Made by a program: the position numbers and the translations under genes. The notes under the pieces were generated by a model. It did not search any database and was not told the origin of the DNA. It saw only the letters and a program-made list of their open reading frames with translations. Source: Frigoribacterium sp. CG_9.8 (GTDB taxonomy: Bacteria; Actinomycetota; Actinomycetes; Actinomycetales; Microbacteriaceae). From it: DNA of 64,000 nt. Positions 25,425 to 33,401 of this stretch are shown here, piece by piece; within the stretch, counting starts at the first letter, position 1; every line of letters starts with the position of its first letter. The stretch spans positions 1 to 64,000 of the forward strand of contig NZ_JADOVH010000001.1 in assembly GCF_015751965.1 (NCBI RefSeq), read 5' to 3'.

Positions 25425-26507
25425 GTGACCCCCAGCGTGCCCATCACCCGACGCCGTGTCTCCCTCACTTCCGCGTTGGGACTCGGCGACAAGCTCTTCT
25501 CGTCCGCGGACGAGCGCAAGTTCGCCTCGGCGATCGATGACGGCCTCAACCAAGTCGAAACCGGGCTGCTCAACCAAGTCTCCTTCGCAGACGATCTGGC
25601 GGATGTCACCACCCGGTACCTGCTCAATGCGGGCGGCAAGCGGGTACGTCCCACCCTCGCGCTGCTGACCGCCCAGCTCGGTGCGGGAAATACTCCTGAG
25701 GTCGTGATCGCGGCGCAGGCCCTTGAGATCACGCACCTCGCGTCGCTGTATCACGACGATGTCATGGACGAGGCGGGCATGCGCCGCGGGGTCCCGAGCG
25801 CCCAGAATGTCTGGGGCAACTCGGTGGCTATCCTCACCGGCGACCTTCTGTTCGCGCGGGCGTCCAAGCTGATGTCCGGGCTCGGAGAACGCGCCATCAT
25901 GCTGCAGGCCAACACTTTTGAGCGGCTCTGCCTCGGTCAGCTTCACGAGACCATTGGCCCGCGGATTGGCGAAGATCCAATCGACCACTACATTCAGGTG
26001 CTCGCCGACAAGACCGGCTCGCTCATCGCCGCTGCGGCGGAGATGGGGGTGATCTTCGGCAACGCTCCCGAGGAGTACCGCACCCCGGTCAAGGTATTCG
26101 GGGAGAAAATCGGCATCGCATTCCAGCTCATCGATGACGTGATCGACCTGTCGGGTGGCGAGGACGGGACGGGTAAAACACCCGGAACCGATTTGCGATC
26201 GGGAGTGGCCACGCTCCCACTGCTCTACCTGCGTGACCTCGCAAAAACCCACCTCGATGCCGCCGACTTGCTGACCCGCATCGAGCGCGATGTGAATGCG
26301 GCGAAGTATTCGCCCGAGAATCCGGATGAAGCGGAACTGGGCCGCGCAATCGCCCAGCTGCGCGGTCACCCGGTGACGCAGAAGACCCTCGACGAGGCTC
26401 ACCGCTGGGCACGCGAGGCTGTCGAGGCGCTTGCACCGCTGCCCGATGGGCCGGTGAAGAAAGCCCTCACCCGCTTTGCGGACAGCGTCGTCGAACGCTC
26501 CAAGTAA
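25425..26507 (+). CDS. Trans-polyprenyl diphosphate synthase (long chain)
   Basis: Elongates farnesyl or geranylgeranyl diphosphate with IPP to make the menaquinone side chain. 'NAGGKRVRPTLALL' is region I, the first Asp-rich motif is 'LYHDDVMDEAGMRRG' (~residues 109-123) and the second is 'AFQLIDDVIDLSGGEDGTGK' (~235). 360 aa. Its position behind menG argues for a role in quinone rather than carotenoid synthesis; chain length is not certain. The N-terminal 20 residues are an extension. Confidence 0.93.
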   Translation: MTPSVPITRRRVSLTSALGLGDKLFSSADERKFASAIDDGLNQVETGLLNQVSFADDLADVTTRYLLNAGGKRVRPTLALLTAQLGAGNTPEVVIAAQALEITHLASLYHDDVMDEAGMRRGVPSAQNVWGNSVAILTGDLLFARASKLMSGLGERAIMLQANTFERLCLGQLHETIGPRIGEDPIDHYIQVLADKTGSLIAAAAEMGVIFGNAPEEYRTPVKVFGEKIGIAFQLIDDVIDLSGGEDGTGKTPGTDLRSGVATLPLLYLRDLAKTHLDAADLLTRIERDVNAAKYSPENPDEAELGRAIAQLRGHPVTQKTLDEAHRWAREAVEALAPLPDGPVKKALTRFADSVVERSK

Positions 26508-26564
26508 CCGCACCGCGCCGGTGGTCGTGATTTTCGTGATGCCCGCAGACGAACCGAGGAACCC

Positions 26565-27917
26565 ATGACAAAACTGAGACTCGCCATTGTCGGCGCTGGT
26601 CCCGCGGGAATTTACGCGGCCGACCTCCTCCTCAAGGCGGAGAAGAACTTCGACGTGTCGATCGATCTGTTCGAACAGCTTCCTGCACCGTATGGACTTG
26701 TTCGTTACGGCGTCGCACCCGACCATCCGCGCATCAAGGGCATCATCACTGCGCTGCGGGATGTGCTCGACACCGGACGCATCCGCCTCTTCGGTAACGT
26801 GCTCTACGGTCGGGACGTCACCCTGGATGACTTGAAGTCGCACTACAACGCGGTGATTTTCTCTACCGGTGCCGTGCGCGATGCCGACCTCGACATCCCG
26901 GGTATCGATCTGGACGGCAGCTACGGTGCCGCTGAATTCGTGAGCTGGTATGACGGACATCCTGATGTGCCGCGTGACTGGCCGCTGACGGCGAAGGAAG
27001 TTGCGGTAATCGGCAACGGTAACGTTGCCCTCGACGTGGCACGGATTCTCGCCAAGCACGCGGATGACTTGCTGCCCACCGACATTCCGGGCAATGTCTA
27101 CGAAGCGCTCGTCGCCTCACCGGTCACAGACGTACACGTCTTTGGACGTCGTGGGCCGATGCAGGTGAAGTTCACCCCGCTCGAACTGCGCGAGCTCGGC
27201 GAGCTTCGCGATGTGGATGTCATCGTGCACGATGAGGACTTTGACTACGACGAGGCCTCGACGGCCGCCATCGCCAGCAATAAGCAGGTGTTTGTGATCA
27301 ACAAGGTTTTCACCCAGTGGCGCGCGCGCGAGGCGGGTACGGCATCCCGACGGCTGCACCTGCACTTCCATGCGAGGCCACTGGAGGTCACCGGAGATGG
27401 ACGGGTCGAGGGCTTCCGCTATGAACGCACCGCCCCGGATGGACAGGGAGGGATCGTCGGTACCGGCGAAATCCGGCAGCTGCCGGTGCAGGGCCTGTAT
27501 CGCGCGGTCGGATACTTCGGGTCGCCGCTGGCCGGGATCCCCTTTGATGAGAAGCGCGGGGTTATCCCTAATCGCGAGGGCCAGGTGCTCGATGATACGG
27601 ATCACCCGCTACCCGGCGTCTACGCCACCGGCTGGATCAAGCGCGGCCCGGTCGGACTCATCGGTCACACCAAGAGTGACGCGATGGAGACCGTCAAGCA
27701 TGTGGTGAACGACCAGGCCAACTGGTGGGCTCCGGCTCATCCCGACGAGGGGTCGATCGTGGACTTGCTTCGGGACCGGGGGGTCGAATTTACTGATCTC
27801 GGCGGTTGGCACCGACTCGATGCACACGAAAGGTCGCTCGGGGAACCAGCGGGACGTATTCGCATCAAGCTCGTGCCGCGTGACGAGATGGTGTCGGTAT
27901 CCCGTCAGTCCGACTGA
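26565..27917 (+). CDS. fprA: Ferredoxin-NADP+ reductase, FprA/adrenodoxin-reductase type
   Basis: Flavoenzyme moving electrons between NADPH and ferredoxin. The FAD motif is 'RLAIVGAGPAGIYAADLLL' at residues 4-22, the NADP-binding motif is 'VAVIGNGNVALDVARIL' near residue 146, and the family signature 'GVYATGWIKRGPVGLIG' is near residue 350. 450 aa as in mycobacterial FprA. GAGGA before the ATG is the ribosome site. The 7Fe ferredoxin at 57066 is a possible partner. Confidence 0.95.
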   Translation: MTKLRLAIVGAGPAGIYAADLLLKAEKNFDVSIDLFEQLPAPYGLVRYGVAPDHPRIKGIITALRDVLDTGRIRLFGNVLYGRDVTLDDLKSHYNAVIFSTGAVRDADLDIPGIDLDGSYGAAEFVSWYDGHPDVPRDWPLTAKEVAVIGNGNVALDVARILAKHADDLLPTDIPGNVYEALVASPVTDVHVFGRRGPMQVKFTPLELRELGELRDVDVIVHDEDFDYDEASTAAIASNKQVFVINKVFTQWRAREAGTASRRLHLHFHARPLEVTGDGRVEGFRYERTAPDGQGGIVGTGEIRQLPVQGLYRAVGYFGSPLAGIPFDEKRGVIPNREGQVLDDTDHPLPGVYATGWIKRGPVGLIGHTKSDAMETVKHVVNDQANWWAPAHPDEGSIVDLLRDRGVEFTDLGGWHRLDAHERSLGEPAGRIRIKLVPRDEMVSVSRQSD

Positions 27918-27963
27918 GCGCGTGTCAGAGGGGTTTCGCACCTGCCAGCACTGAACACCGGAC

Positions 27964-29439
27964 TTATTGCACCGCGGCCGTCAACCGCGCCGTGTTATCG
28001 AGCACCTTCGAACGCAGCGGGCGGGTGAGCCACTCATCGAGCATGAGCTCGGTGCACTGCGTGCGGTAGGTGTCTTCGATTTCCCGAAGCTGCGCGACGA
28101 GGTGGCGACCGCGCAGCATCACCGAGATTTCGTAGTTGAGGCTGAACGAGCGCATGTCCATATTGCTCGAACCGATTACTGCCACCTCATCGTCGATGGT
28201 GAAGTGCTTCGCGTGCAGCACCGTCGGCGACTGGTACAGCCAAATGCGCACGCCCGCCCGCAGCAGCGCTTCGTAGTAGCTGCGCTGAGCATGGAACACG
28301 ACGGGCTGGTCGGACACCGCGGAGCAGAATAGCTGCACGTCGAGCCCACGATAGGCGGCATTGGTGAGGGCGTACAGCATCGAGTCGTCAGGGACAAAGT
28401 ACGGGCTGGTGATGATCACCCGATGCTGCGCGCTATACAGGAGCGAGTTGAAGAGGCGCAGGTTGTTCTCGAGATCGAACCCCGGACCGCTCGGCACCAC
28501 CTGAGCATCCAGCGCATCCAGGATCTTTTCCTCGGGCATGCGGTCGGTCTCACGCATGAGCAACTCGTCGGTCTCGCTGTACCAATCTGTGACGAAGAGT
28601 GCGTTGATACCTGCGACGATCGGCCCCTCGAAGCGCACCATCAGGTCTTTCCACTGCAAGCCACGGCGAATATTCCCCCGCTTGTTATAGCTGCGGTCGA
28701 TCATGTTCTGCGACCCGGTGAAGGCCACAGTGCGATCGATCACCAGCAGCTTGCGATGATTGCGCAGGTCTGGTCGCTGCCAGCGGCCACGCCACGGCTG
28801 CACCGGCAGCATGGGGTGCCACTGCGCCCCGATTCGCTTCAGCTGACGGACGGTGCGCAGATAGCCGGGGGAGCGGATGGATGCGATGTGGTCGAACAGC
28901 ACCCGCACGGTCACCCCGCGCGCCACCGCGGCTTCGAGCGCGTCGAAAAACGGCTTGGTTGTCGCGTCGAACGACAGGATGTAGAACTCCGCGTGCACGA
29001 AGCGTGTGGCGGTGCCGACGGCAGCGGTCATTGCCGCCAAAGAGTGTGAATACTCGGTGTACAGGGTGGCGGTGTTGCCCCCGACGAGAGGCATCGAGCC
29101 GAGCGCGCGGTTCTGCTCCACGATCGGCTCGAGCCAGGAGGGGAAGCCGTCTTCCTTCTCGACCCGATCCATCCCCTCGGTCGTCTCGAGGAGGAAGGTG
29201 TTGATTTCCTCCTGCTTTTCCCGTCGGCGCCGCGGCAGCTTTGTGCTGCCGAAGAGCAGGAAGAGCAGGATGCCAATGTAGGGAATGAGGAAAATCGCCA
29301 GCAGCCAGGCCATCGCGGTCTGCGGCTTGCGGTTCTGTGGCACCACGATCACGGCGACAATACGAATCGCGATATCCACAATCAAAGCGATCGTTGCGAA
29401 GACCGAACTTGCAAAAAAGTTGACGACGAACGAGACCAT
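27964..29439 (-). CDS. cls: Cardiolipin synthase
   Basis: Phospholipase D-type enzyme making cardiolipin at the membrane. The N-terminus has two membrane helices ('VFATIALIVDIAIRIVAVIV' and 'AMAWLLAIFLIPYIGILLFL', the PLDc_N module), followed by two HKD catalytic motifs: 'HRKLLVIDRTVAFTGSQN' (~residue 247) and 'HAKHFTIDDEVAVIGSSN' (~residue 428). 491 aa is normal. It is convergent with fprA and close upstream is yajQ on the same strand. Confidence 0.95.
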   Translation of the reverse strand: MVSFVVNFFASSVFATIALIVDIAIRIVAVIVVPQNRKPQTAMAWLLAIFLIPYIGILLFLLFGSTKLPRRRREKQEEINTFLLETTEGMDRVEKEDGFPSWLEPIVEQNRALGSMPLVGGNTATLYTEYSHSLAAMTAAVGTATRFVHAEFYILSFDATTKPFFDALEAAVARGVTVRVLFDHIASIRSPGYLRTVRQLKRIGAQWHPMLPVQPWRGRWQRPDLRNHRKLLVIDRTVAFTGSQNMIDRSYNKRGNIRRGLQWKDLMVRFEGPIVAGINALFVTDWYSETDELLMRETDRMPEEKILDALDAQVVPSGPGFDLENNLRLFNSLLYSAQHRVIITSPYFVPDDSMLYALTNAAYRGLDVQLFCSAVSDQPVVFHAQRSYYEALLRAGVRIWLYQSPTVLHAKHFTIDDEVAVIGSSNMDMRSFSLNYEISVMLRGRHLVAQLREIEDTYRTQCTELMLDEWLTRPLRSKVLDNTARLTAAVQ

Positions 29440-29460
29440 CGGGTCGGTAACGAGGCCGGA

Positions 29461-29949
29461 TTAGCGAAAATTGACGAACTGAAGGTCGAGGTCGAGATCT
29501 GCACCTTTAAGCAGTGCCATCGTCGACTGGAGGTCGTCCCGGCTCTTGGAGGTGACCCGCAGTTCGTCACCCTGGATCTGGGCCTTCACACTCTTGGGGC
29601 CCTCATCGCGAATGAGCTTCGAGACCTTCTTCGCATCCTCGCTCGAAATTCCGTTCTTGAGCGAGACGTCGATCCGGTGCTCCTTCCCCGAGGGATAGGG
29701 CTCTCCGGTGTCGAGACTGCGCAGTGAGATGCCGCGCTTGATGAACTTGGCCTCCAGAACCTCCAGCACCGCCTTCACACGATCTTCGGATGAGGCCTTG
29801 AGCAGCAGTTTCTCGCCGCTCCAGTCCACCTCCGCCCCGACGTTCTTGAAGTCGTATCGCTGGGCGATCTCCTTCTGCGCTTGGTGGAGTGCGTTGTCGG
29901 CCTCCATTTTGTCGACCTTGCTCACGATGTCAAAAGTTGGGTCAGCCAT
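29461..29949 (-). CDS. yajQ: YajQ-family nucleotide-binding protein
   Basis: A 162-residue protein with two ferredoxin-like subdomains: 'MADPTFDIVSKVDKMEADNA', 'EIAQRYDFKNVGAEVDW', 'KVSKLIRDEGPKSVKAQIQG' and the end 'LLKGADLDLDLQFVNFR' are classic YajQ. Some homologues bind cyclic di-GMP and act as transcription co-factors; here that is only inferred. TAAGCT lies 6 nt before the ATG. It precedes cls by 21 nt and may share its transcript. Confidence 0.94.
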   Translation of the reverse strand: MADPTFDIVSKVDKMEADNALHQAQKEIAQRYDFKNVGAEVDWSGEKLLLKASSEDRVKAVLEVLEAKFIKRGISLRSLDTGEPYPSGKEHRIDVSLKNGISSEDAKKVSKLIRDEGPKSVKAQIQGDELRVTSKSRDDLQSTMALLKGADLDLDLQFVNFR

Positions 29950-29955
29950 GTCAGC

Positions 29956-29961
29956 AGCTTA
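29956..29961 (-). promoter_or_regulatory. -10 box of a leaderless yajQ transcript
   Basis: TAAGCT on the minus strand, 6 nt before the ATG at 29949. Confidence 0.5.
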
Positions 29962-29990
29962 ACGGGCGTGTTGGTCGAAGATAGAAGCCG

Positions 29991-30761
29991 ATGTCGAAAC
30001 TGCGCGTGATCTTGATCTCCGCGGCTGGCCTGGTGGCCACTGTGGTTGTGGTCAGCGCCATCATCGTGTTCGCGGTGCCGGGCGGCCGCGATCTGTTCGG
30101 GCTTCCGGATACCGCGGGCCCGCCGACGCCGCTCGCTCGGTTCGCGACCGCCGCGCCGGTCACAGCGGCCGCTATACCTGCCGGCCCCGCTCTTTCCGCG
30201 CGTGCAGACCCAGCCTGGGTCGCGGCCACTGCGAAGAAGACTGATATTCCCCCGCGTGCATTGGCCGCCTACGCAGGGGTCGCGATCTCATTCGAGAGCC
30301 GCCAGTGCGGGATCGGCTGGAATACCCTCGCCGGCATCGGTGAGATCGAGTCGCGCCATGGCACGATCTTCGGCGGAAGAATCGCCGCGGACGGCACCGC
30401 TACTCCGGCGATCTTCGGGGTGCCGCTCGACGGGGGAGCTGTCGCCAACATCCCGGATTCTGATCAGGGTGTGATTGACGGAGATCCGACCATCGACCGG
30501 GCTGTCGGACCGATGCAGCTCATTCCCGAAGCCTGGCGAAACTGGCATGCGGACGGCAACGCCGATGGGGTCGAGGATCCGCAGAACATCGACGATTCGA
30601 CGCTTGCCGCGGCGGCTTATCTCTGTCGAGCGGGAGATAAGGCGGTCGATACCGAAGGCGGCTGGCGGCAGGCAGTGCTGGCCTATAACGGGTCTGGGCA
30701 GTATCTCCGTGACGTAATCCGCTATTCCACCGGCTATGCGACGAAGGCGGCCGCACAGTAG
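29991..30761 (+). CDS. Secreted or membrane-anchored lytic transglycosylase
   Basis: Cleaves the peptidoglycan glycan strand. The N-terminus is a signal anchor ('VILISAAGLVATVVVVSAII'), followed by a Pro/Ala linker (~35-75) and a transglycosylase domain: 'TLAGIGEIESRHGTIFGG' contains the catalytic Glu, 'RAVGPMQLIPEAWRNW' and 'WRQAVLAYNGSGQYLRDV' complete the SLT fold. 256 aa. The domain lies outside the membrane. The nearby M23 peptidases act on the peptide part of the same polymer. Confidence 0.9.
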   Translation: MSKLRVILISAAGLVATVVVVSAIIVFAVPGGRDLFGLPDTAGPPTPLARFATAAPVTAAAIPAGPALSARADPAWVAATAKKTDIPPRALAAYAGVAISFESRQCGIGWNTLAGIGEIESRHGTIFGGRIAADGTATPAIFGVPLDGGAVANIPDSDQGVIDGDPTIDRAVGPMQLIPEAWRNWHADGNADGVEDPQNIDDSTLAAAAYLCRAGDKAVDTEGGWRQAVLAYNGSGQYLRDVIRYSTGYATKAAAQ

Positions 30762-30896
30762 CGGTTGGTGCGCTGCGTATCGGGCGGTGGATGACGGCAG
30801 GATGGGCTCGGACTGCATCAGTGAATCCGACGATTTCTTCGGAGTGATTCACCCTGTATTCTTTACCTGCGCGTCGGAGCAGTGGATGACGCGCAT

Positions 30897-30981
30897 GGCA
30901 AGTTACCCAAGTGGCCAAAGGGATCTGACTGTAAATCAGCCGTCTAAGACTTCGTGAGTTCGAATCTCGCACTTGCCACCA
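30897..30981 (+). tRNA. tRNA-Tyr (GUA)
   Basis: Acceptor stem GGCAAGT/ACTTGCC, discriminator A (30978) and an encoded CCA (30979-30981). The anticodon GTA is at 30931-30933 in the loop CTGTAAA, and a long variable arm plus T-arm (GTGAG TTCGAAT CTCGC) are typical of bacterial tRNA-Tyr. The outermost anticodon-stem pair would be T27-C43, a mismatch. Confidence 0.95.
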
Positions 30982-31192
30982 CCGCAAAACCGCACAAACC
31001 ACTGGTCCGTCGTGGCTTGCGCAACGCCCGAGGCACTCGTCGCAATTGCCGTTTGCCCGACAGTGACGTAATCTGTAGCCATTCGTTATAAACCATTCGG
31101 GCCTCGGCTCGGGGTTTTCGCACGCAGCTACTGACCTACAGACGTACTCGAGTTCTCCTTCTCGTTGTATTCGTTGTTGGAGGACCACCAGT

Positions 31193-31249
31193 TTGAACAC
31201 CCGTTATCTATCCACGCGCGCACGGCTGGCGACTCCGGAGGCCCGGTAG
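31193..31249 (+). CDS. 18-codon leader ORF before the first M23 peptidase
   Basis: A TTG-initiated short frame (peptide MNTRYLSTRARLATPEAR) has the best ribosome site in the area, GGAGGA at 31179-31184, 8 nt before it. It ends 1 nt before the GTG of the M23 gene, so ribosomes ending here could reinitiate. A second GGAGG (31236-31240) lies inside it and serves the downstream GTG. Likely a coupling leader rather than a functional peptide. Confidence 0.45.
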   Translation: MNTRYLSTRARLATPEAR

Positions 31250-31250
31250 C

Positions 31251-32240
31251 GTGGGGCAACTCGACGGCAACATCGACTTCAGCGGCAGCGGCGGCCACGG
31301 CTCGACGGGCGCGGGCCGACCGATTTCTGCGCCAACGACGCGCCGTGCCCTGCGAGAGCAGGAGACATCGGCATCAGCACTGGCATCGGCGTCCCGCGTG
31401 CGACGCACGAAAGCCTCTCGCAGCCTGAGGGCTGCCCCGACCCGAGGCGCAGCGCGAGGGGCGAAGTCTGCCCCGCAGCCGCGTGTTGTCCGCACCCCGG
31501 CAGCCCGCACCCCGGCAGCCCACACTCCGGCAGCCCGCCGCACCCCGCTCCTGCGTAAATTCATCACCATCAGCGCGATGTTCGGCGCGGGTGCACTACT
31601 CGTAGCGACCTCGCTTCCAGCCGTGGCGCTGCAGCTGAATTCAGCGAGCGCCCTTGCCCCACAGCTGCCCACTGCCTCGACCTCGGAAGTGCAGAGCCTG
31701 GCGGTCGATGGGGATGCCACGGATGTTGCCCCCACGCGCGATCGCTACACCGTGGTCAATACCATGCAGCAAGCCCGCATGAAGTTCGGACTCCAGAACT
31801 TCGCCTATACCAATAACCCGAACGGCACCATCCAGTGGCCGTTCCCCGCGCCGGTACCGATCAGTTCTGGGTTCGGCAGCCGCGTTTCACCCTGCGGCGG
31901 GTGTTCCTCGTTCCACGAGGGACTGGACTTCATCCCCGGTGTGGGGACCCCGATCGGCGCGATCGCCCCCGGAACAGTCACGTATGCCGCATATGACAGC
32001 AACTTCGGGTATCACGTGATTGTCGACCACAACATCAACGGCCAGAAGGTGCAGAGCATCTACGCGCACATGATCGCCGGATCGATCAAGGTTGTCGTCG
32101 GCCAACAGGTGACCGTGGCACAGGAGCTCGGCGAGGTGGGAAATACGGGGCATTCCACCGGCGCACACCTGCACCTCGAGGTGCACCTCGACGGAACACC
32201 GGTCGACCCGTTCGCCTGGCTCAAGGCAAACGCAAACTGA
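31251..32240 (+). CDS. M23-family metallopeptidase, membrane-anchored (copy 1)
   Basis: LytM-type endopeptidase that cuts peptidoglycan cross-links. A long cytosolic Arg/Ala/Pro-rich N-terminus (~100 residues, partly 15-bp repeats) precedes one membrane segment ('ISAMFGAGALLVATSLPAVA'). The C-terminal domain has the zinc ligands in 'SSFHEGLDFIPGVG' and 'GAHLHLEVHLDG'. 329 aa. GTG start with GGAGG 10 nt upstream. The next gene is a clear paralogue. Confidence 0.92.
   Translation: MGQLDGNIDFSGSGGHGSTGAGRPISAPTTRRALREQETSASALASASRVRRTKASRSLRAAPTRGAARGAKSAPQPRVVRTPAARTPAAHTPAARRTPLLRKFITISAMFGAGALLVATSLPAVALQLNSASALAPQLPTASTSEVQSLAVDGDATDVAPTRDRYTVVNTMQQARMKFGLQNFAYTNNPNGTIQWPFPAPVPISSGFGSRVSPCGGCSSFHEGLDFIPGVGTPIGAIAPGTVTYAAYDSNFGYHVIVDHNINGQKVQSIYAHMIAGSIKVVVGQQVTVAQELGEVGNTGHSTGAHLHLEVHLDGTPVDPFAWLKANAN
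31501..31530. repeat. 15-bp tandem repeat in the M23 copy 1 N-terminus
   Basis: CAGCCCGCACCCCGG (31501-31515) is followed by CAGCCCACACTCCGG (31516-31530), with decayed units on both sides. In frame it encodes the repeated ARTPA/AHTPA segment. Confidence 0.85.
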
Positions 32241-32244
32241 CGTC

Positions 32245-32260
32245 CCCCCGCACTCGGGGG
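32245..32260 (+). terminator. GC-rich hairpin after M23 copy 1
   Basis: CCCCCG-CACT-CGGGGG, a 6-bp perfect stem starting 4 nt past the stop codon. No T tract follows, so it may be a weak or Rho-assisted terminator or a processing site. Confidence 0.4.
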
Positions 32261-32398
32261 CTGGCGTTCTCTGGGCCGCGTGGCTAGTCTTAGCGAGTTC
32301 CTAAGCATCGCATGCTCATTGTGATATTTTGAACCCGAAGCAAAATCGTGGTGGTGACCGTTTACGGGTGCCACGCATTGCCGCAAGGAGCAGCCTTC

Positions 32399-32482
32399 AT
32401 GTCACTACCGACAAGTGACGGCGTTCGCGTGCGCGGACACGCTCTACCTCAAGTCTCTGTCCCCCAACGCGGAGTCGCGTGA
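32399..32482 (+). CDS. 27-codon leader ORF before the second M23 peptidase
   Basis: ATG-initiated frame (MSLPTSDGVRVRGHALPQ...) with AAGGAG (32385-32390) 8 nt upstream. Its TGA overlaps the GTG of the M23 gene (GTGA), a classic coupling arrangement; no other ribosome site for that GTG is obvious. The peptide is unrelated to the leader of copy 1, which suggests that the coupling, not the peptide, matters. Confidence 0.55.
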   Translation: MSLPTSDGVRVRGHALPQVSVPQRGVA

Positions 32483-33339
32483 ACGGCGAGCTCCCACTGC
32501 CGCCGGCCAGATCTCGGCGTGAGTTGGCGGAGCGTCGCCGGGTCGAGCCGCGTGAGCGCATCCGCCGGATCGGTGCAATCCAGACAGTGGACCGCCCGGC
32601 AGCACTGCGCCGAAACATCGTGCGTCGCGTACTGCGCAAGCTGATGACCGCGGGAGCGATGGTGGGAGCAGTGGCACTGCTCATCTCCACCTCCCTGCCG
32701 GCAAGTGCTTTTCTCGGCATGCCATCTGTGTCCGCAATCGGGCTGGCGCAGACCGGGCTGGTGCAGACTGGGGGTGCCCAGAACCTGCGGGTGGATGGTC
32801 TCGCGACCTCCGCCGCACCCACTCGCGACGCCTACACGGTCGCCTCTCTCGTGCAGCAGATTGCCACTCGGTACGCGTCGGCGGCCCGAAGCACCGAGTA
32901 CACCAACGACCCGAACGGCACGATCCAGTGGCCATTCCCGGTGGCGGTGCCGATTAGCTCGGGGTTCGGTCCTCGCGTCGTTCCCGGATGCGGATACTGC
33001 TCAACCTTCCACCAGGGACTCGACTTCACGCCCGGCTCAGGGGTCGTCATCCAGGCCATCGCCGACGGAGTGGTAAGCAGCGTCAACTTCGACCGCGGTG
33101 GACTCGGTAACAGCGTGACCATCGACCACAACATCAACGGCCAGAAGGTGCAGAGCGTCTACGGGCATATGCTCGCGGGCTCAGTGCGGCTGGTTGTCGG
33201 CCAGATAATCAAAGTGACGGATGAGGTTGGCCAGGTTGGCAATTCAGGCACCTCAACCGGCACCCACCTCCATCTCGAGATCCACCTCAACAACACGCCG
33301 GTTGACCCGTTCGCCTGGCTGAAGGCCAACGCGAACTGA
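32479..33339 (+). CDS. M23-family metallopeptidase, membrane-anchored (copy 2)
   Basis: A paralogue of the preceding gene: basic cytosolic N-terminus (~55 residues), one membrane segment ('MVGAVALLISTSLPASAFLG'), then a peptidase domain with 'STFHQGLDFTPGSG' and 'GTHLHLEIHLNN' as zinc sites and the shared 'NDPNGTIQWPFP' lead-in. 286 aa. Tandem duplication is evident from long stretches of near identity. The GTG start overlaps the stop of the leader ORF. Confidence 0.92.
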   Translation: MNGELPLPPARSRRELAERRRVEPRERIRRIGAIQTVDRPAALRRNIVRRVLRKLMTAGAMVGAVALLISTSLPASAFLGMPSVSAIGLAQTGLVQTGGAQNLRVDGLATSAAPTRDAYTVASLVQQIATRYASAARSTEYTNDPNGTIQWPFPVAVPISSGFGPRVVPGCGYCSTFHQGLDFTPGSGVVIQAIADGVVSSVNFDRGGLGNSVTIDHNINGQKVQSVYGHMLAGSVRLVVGQIIKVTDEVGQVGNSGTSTGTHLHLEIHLNNTPVDPFAWLKANAN

Positions 33340-33360
33340 CTGCGAACTGACTGCGCTGGT

Positions 33361-33395
33361 GGTCGAGTAGGTCGCTCCGCGACCGTATCGAGACC
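33361..33395. repeat. Palindromic REP-like element between M23 and GH13 genes
   Basis: GGTCGAGTA - GGTCGC TCC GCGACC - GTATCGAGACC: an inner 6-bp perfect hairpin inside an imperfect outer palindrome. Extragenic location between convergent genes fits a REP element; decayed relatives appear near 5508 and 57391. Confidence 0.65.
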
Positions 33396-33401
33396 CCGCA
33401 C

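Noticed and set aside
25110-27059. 649-codon minus-strand frame across menG, polyprenyl synthase and fprA
   Set aside because: Runs antisense through three well-supported genes; high GC third positions create such long shadows.
30982-31192. Cyclic di-AMP (ydaO) riboswitch before the cell-wall hydrolases
   Set aside because: Such riboswitches control wall hydrolases in actinobacteria, so I looked for the conserved core before both M23 genes and did not find it.
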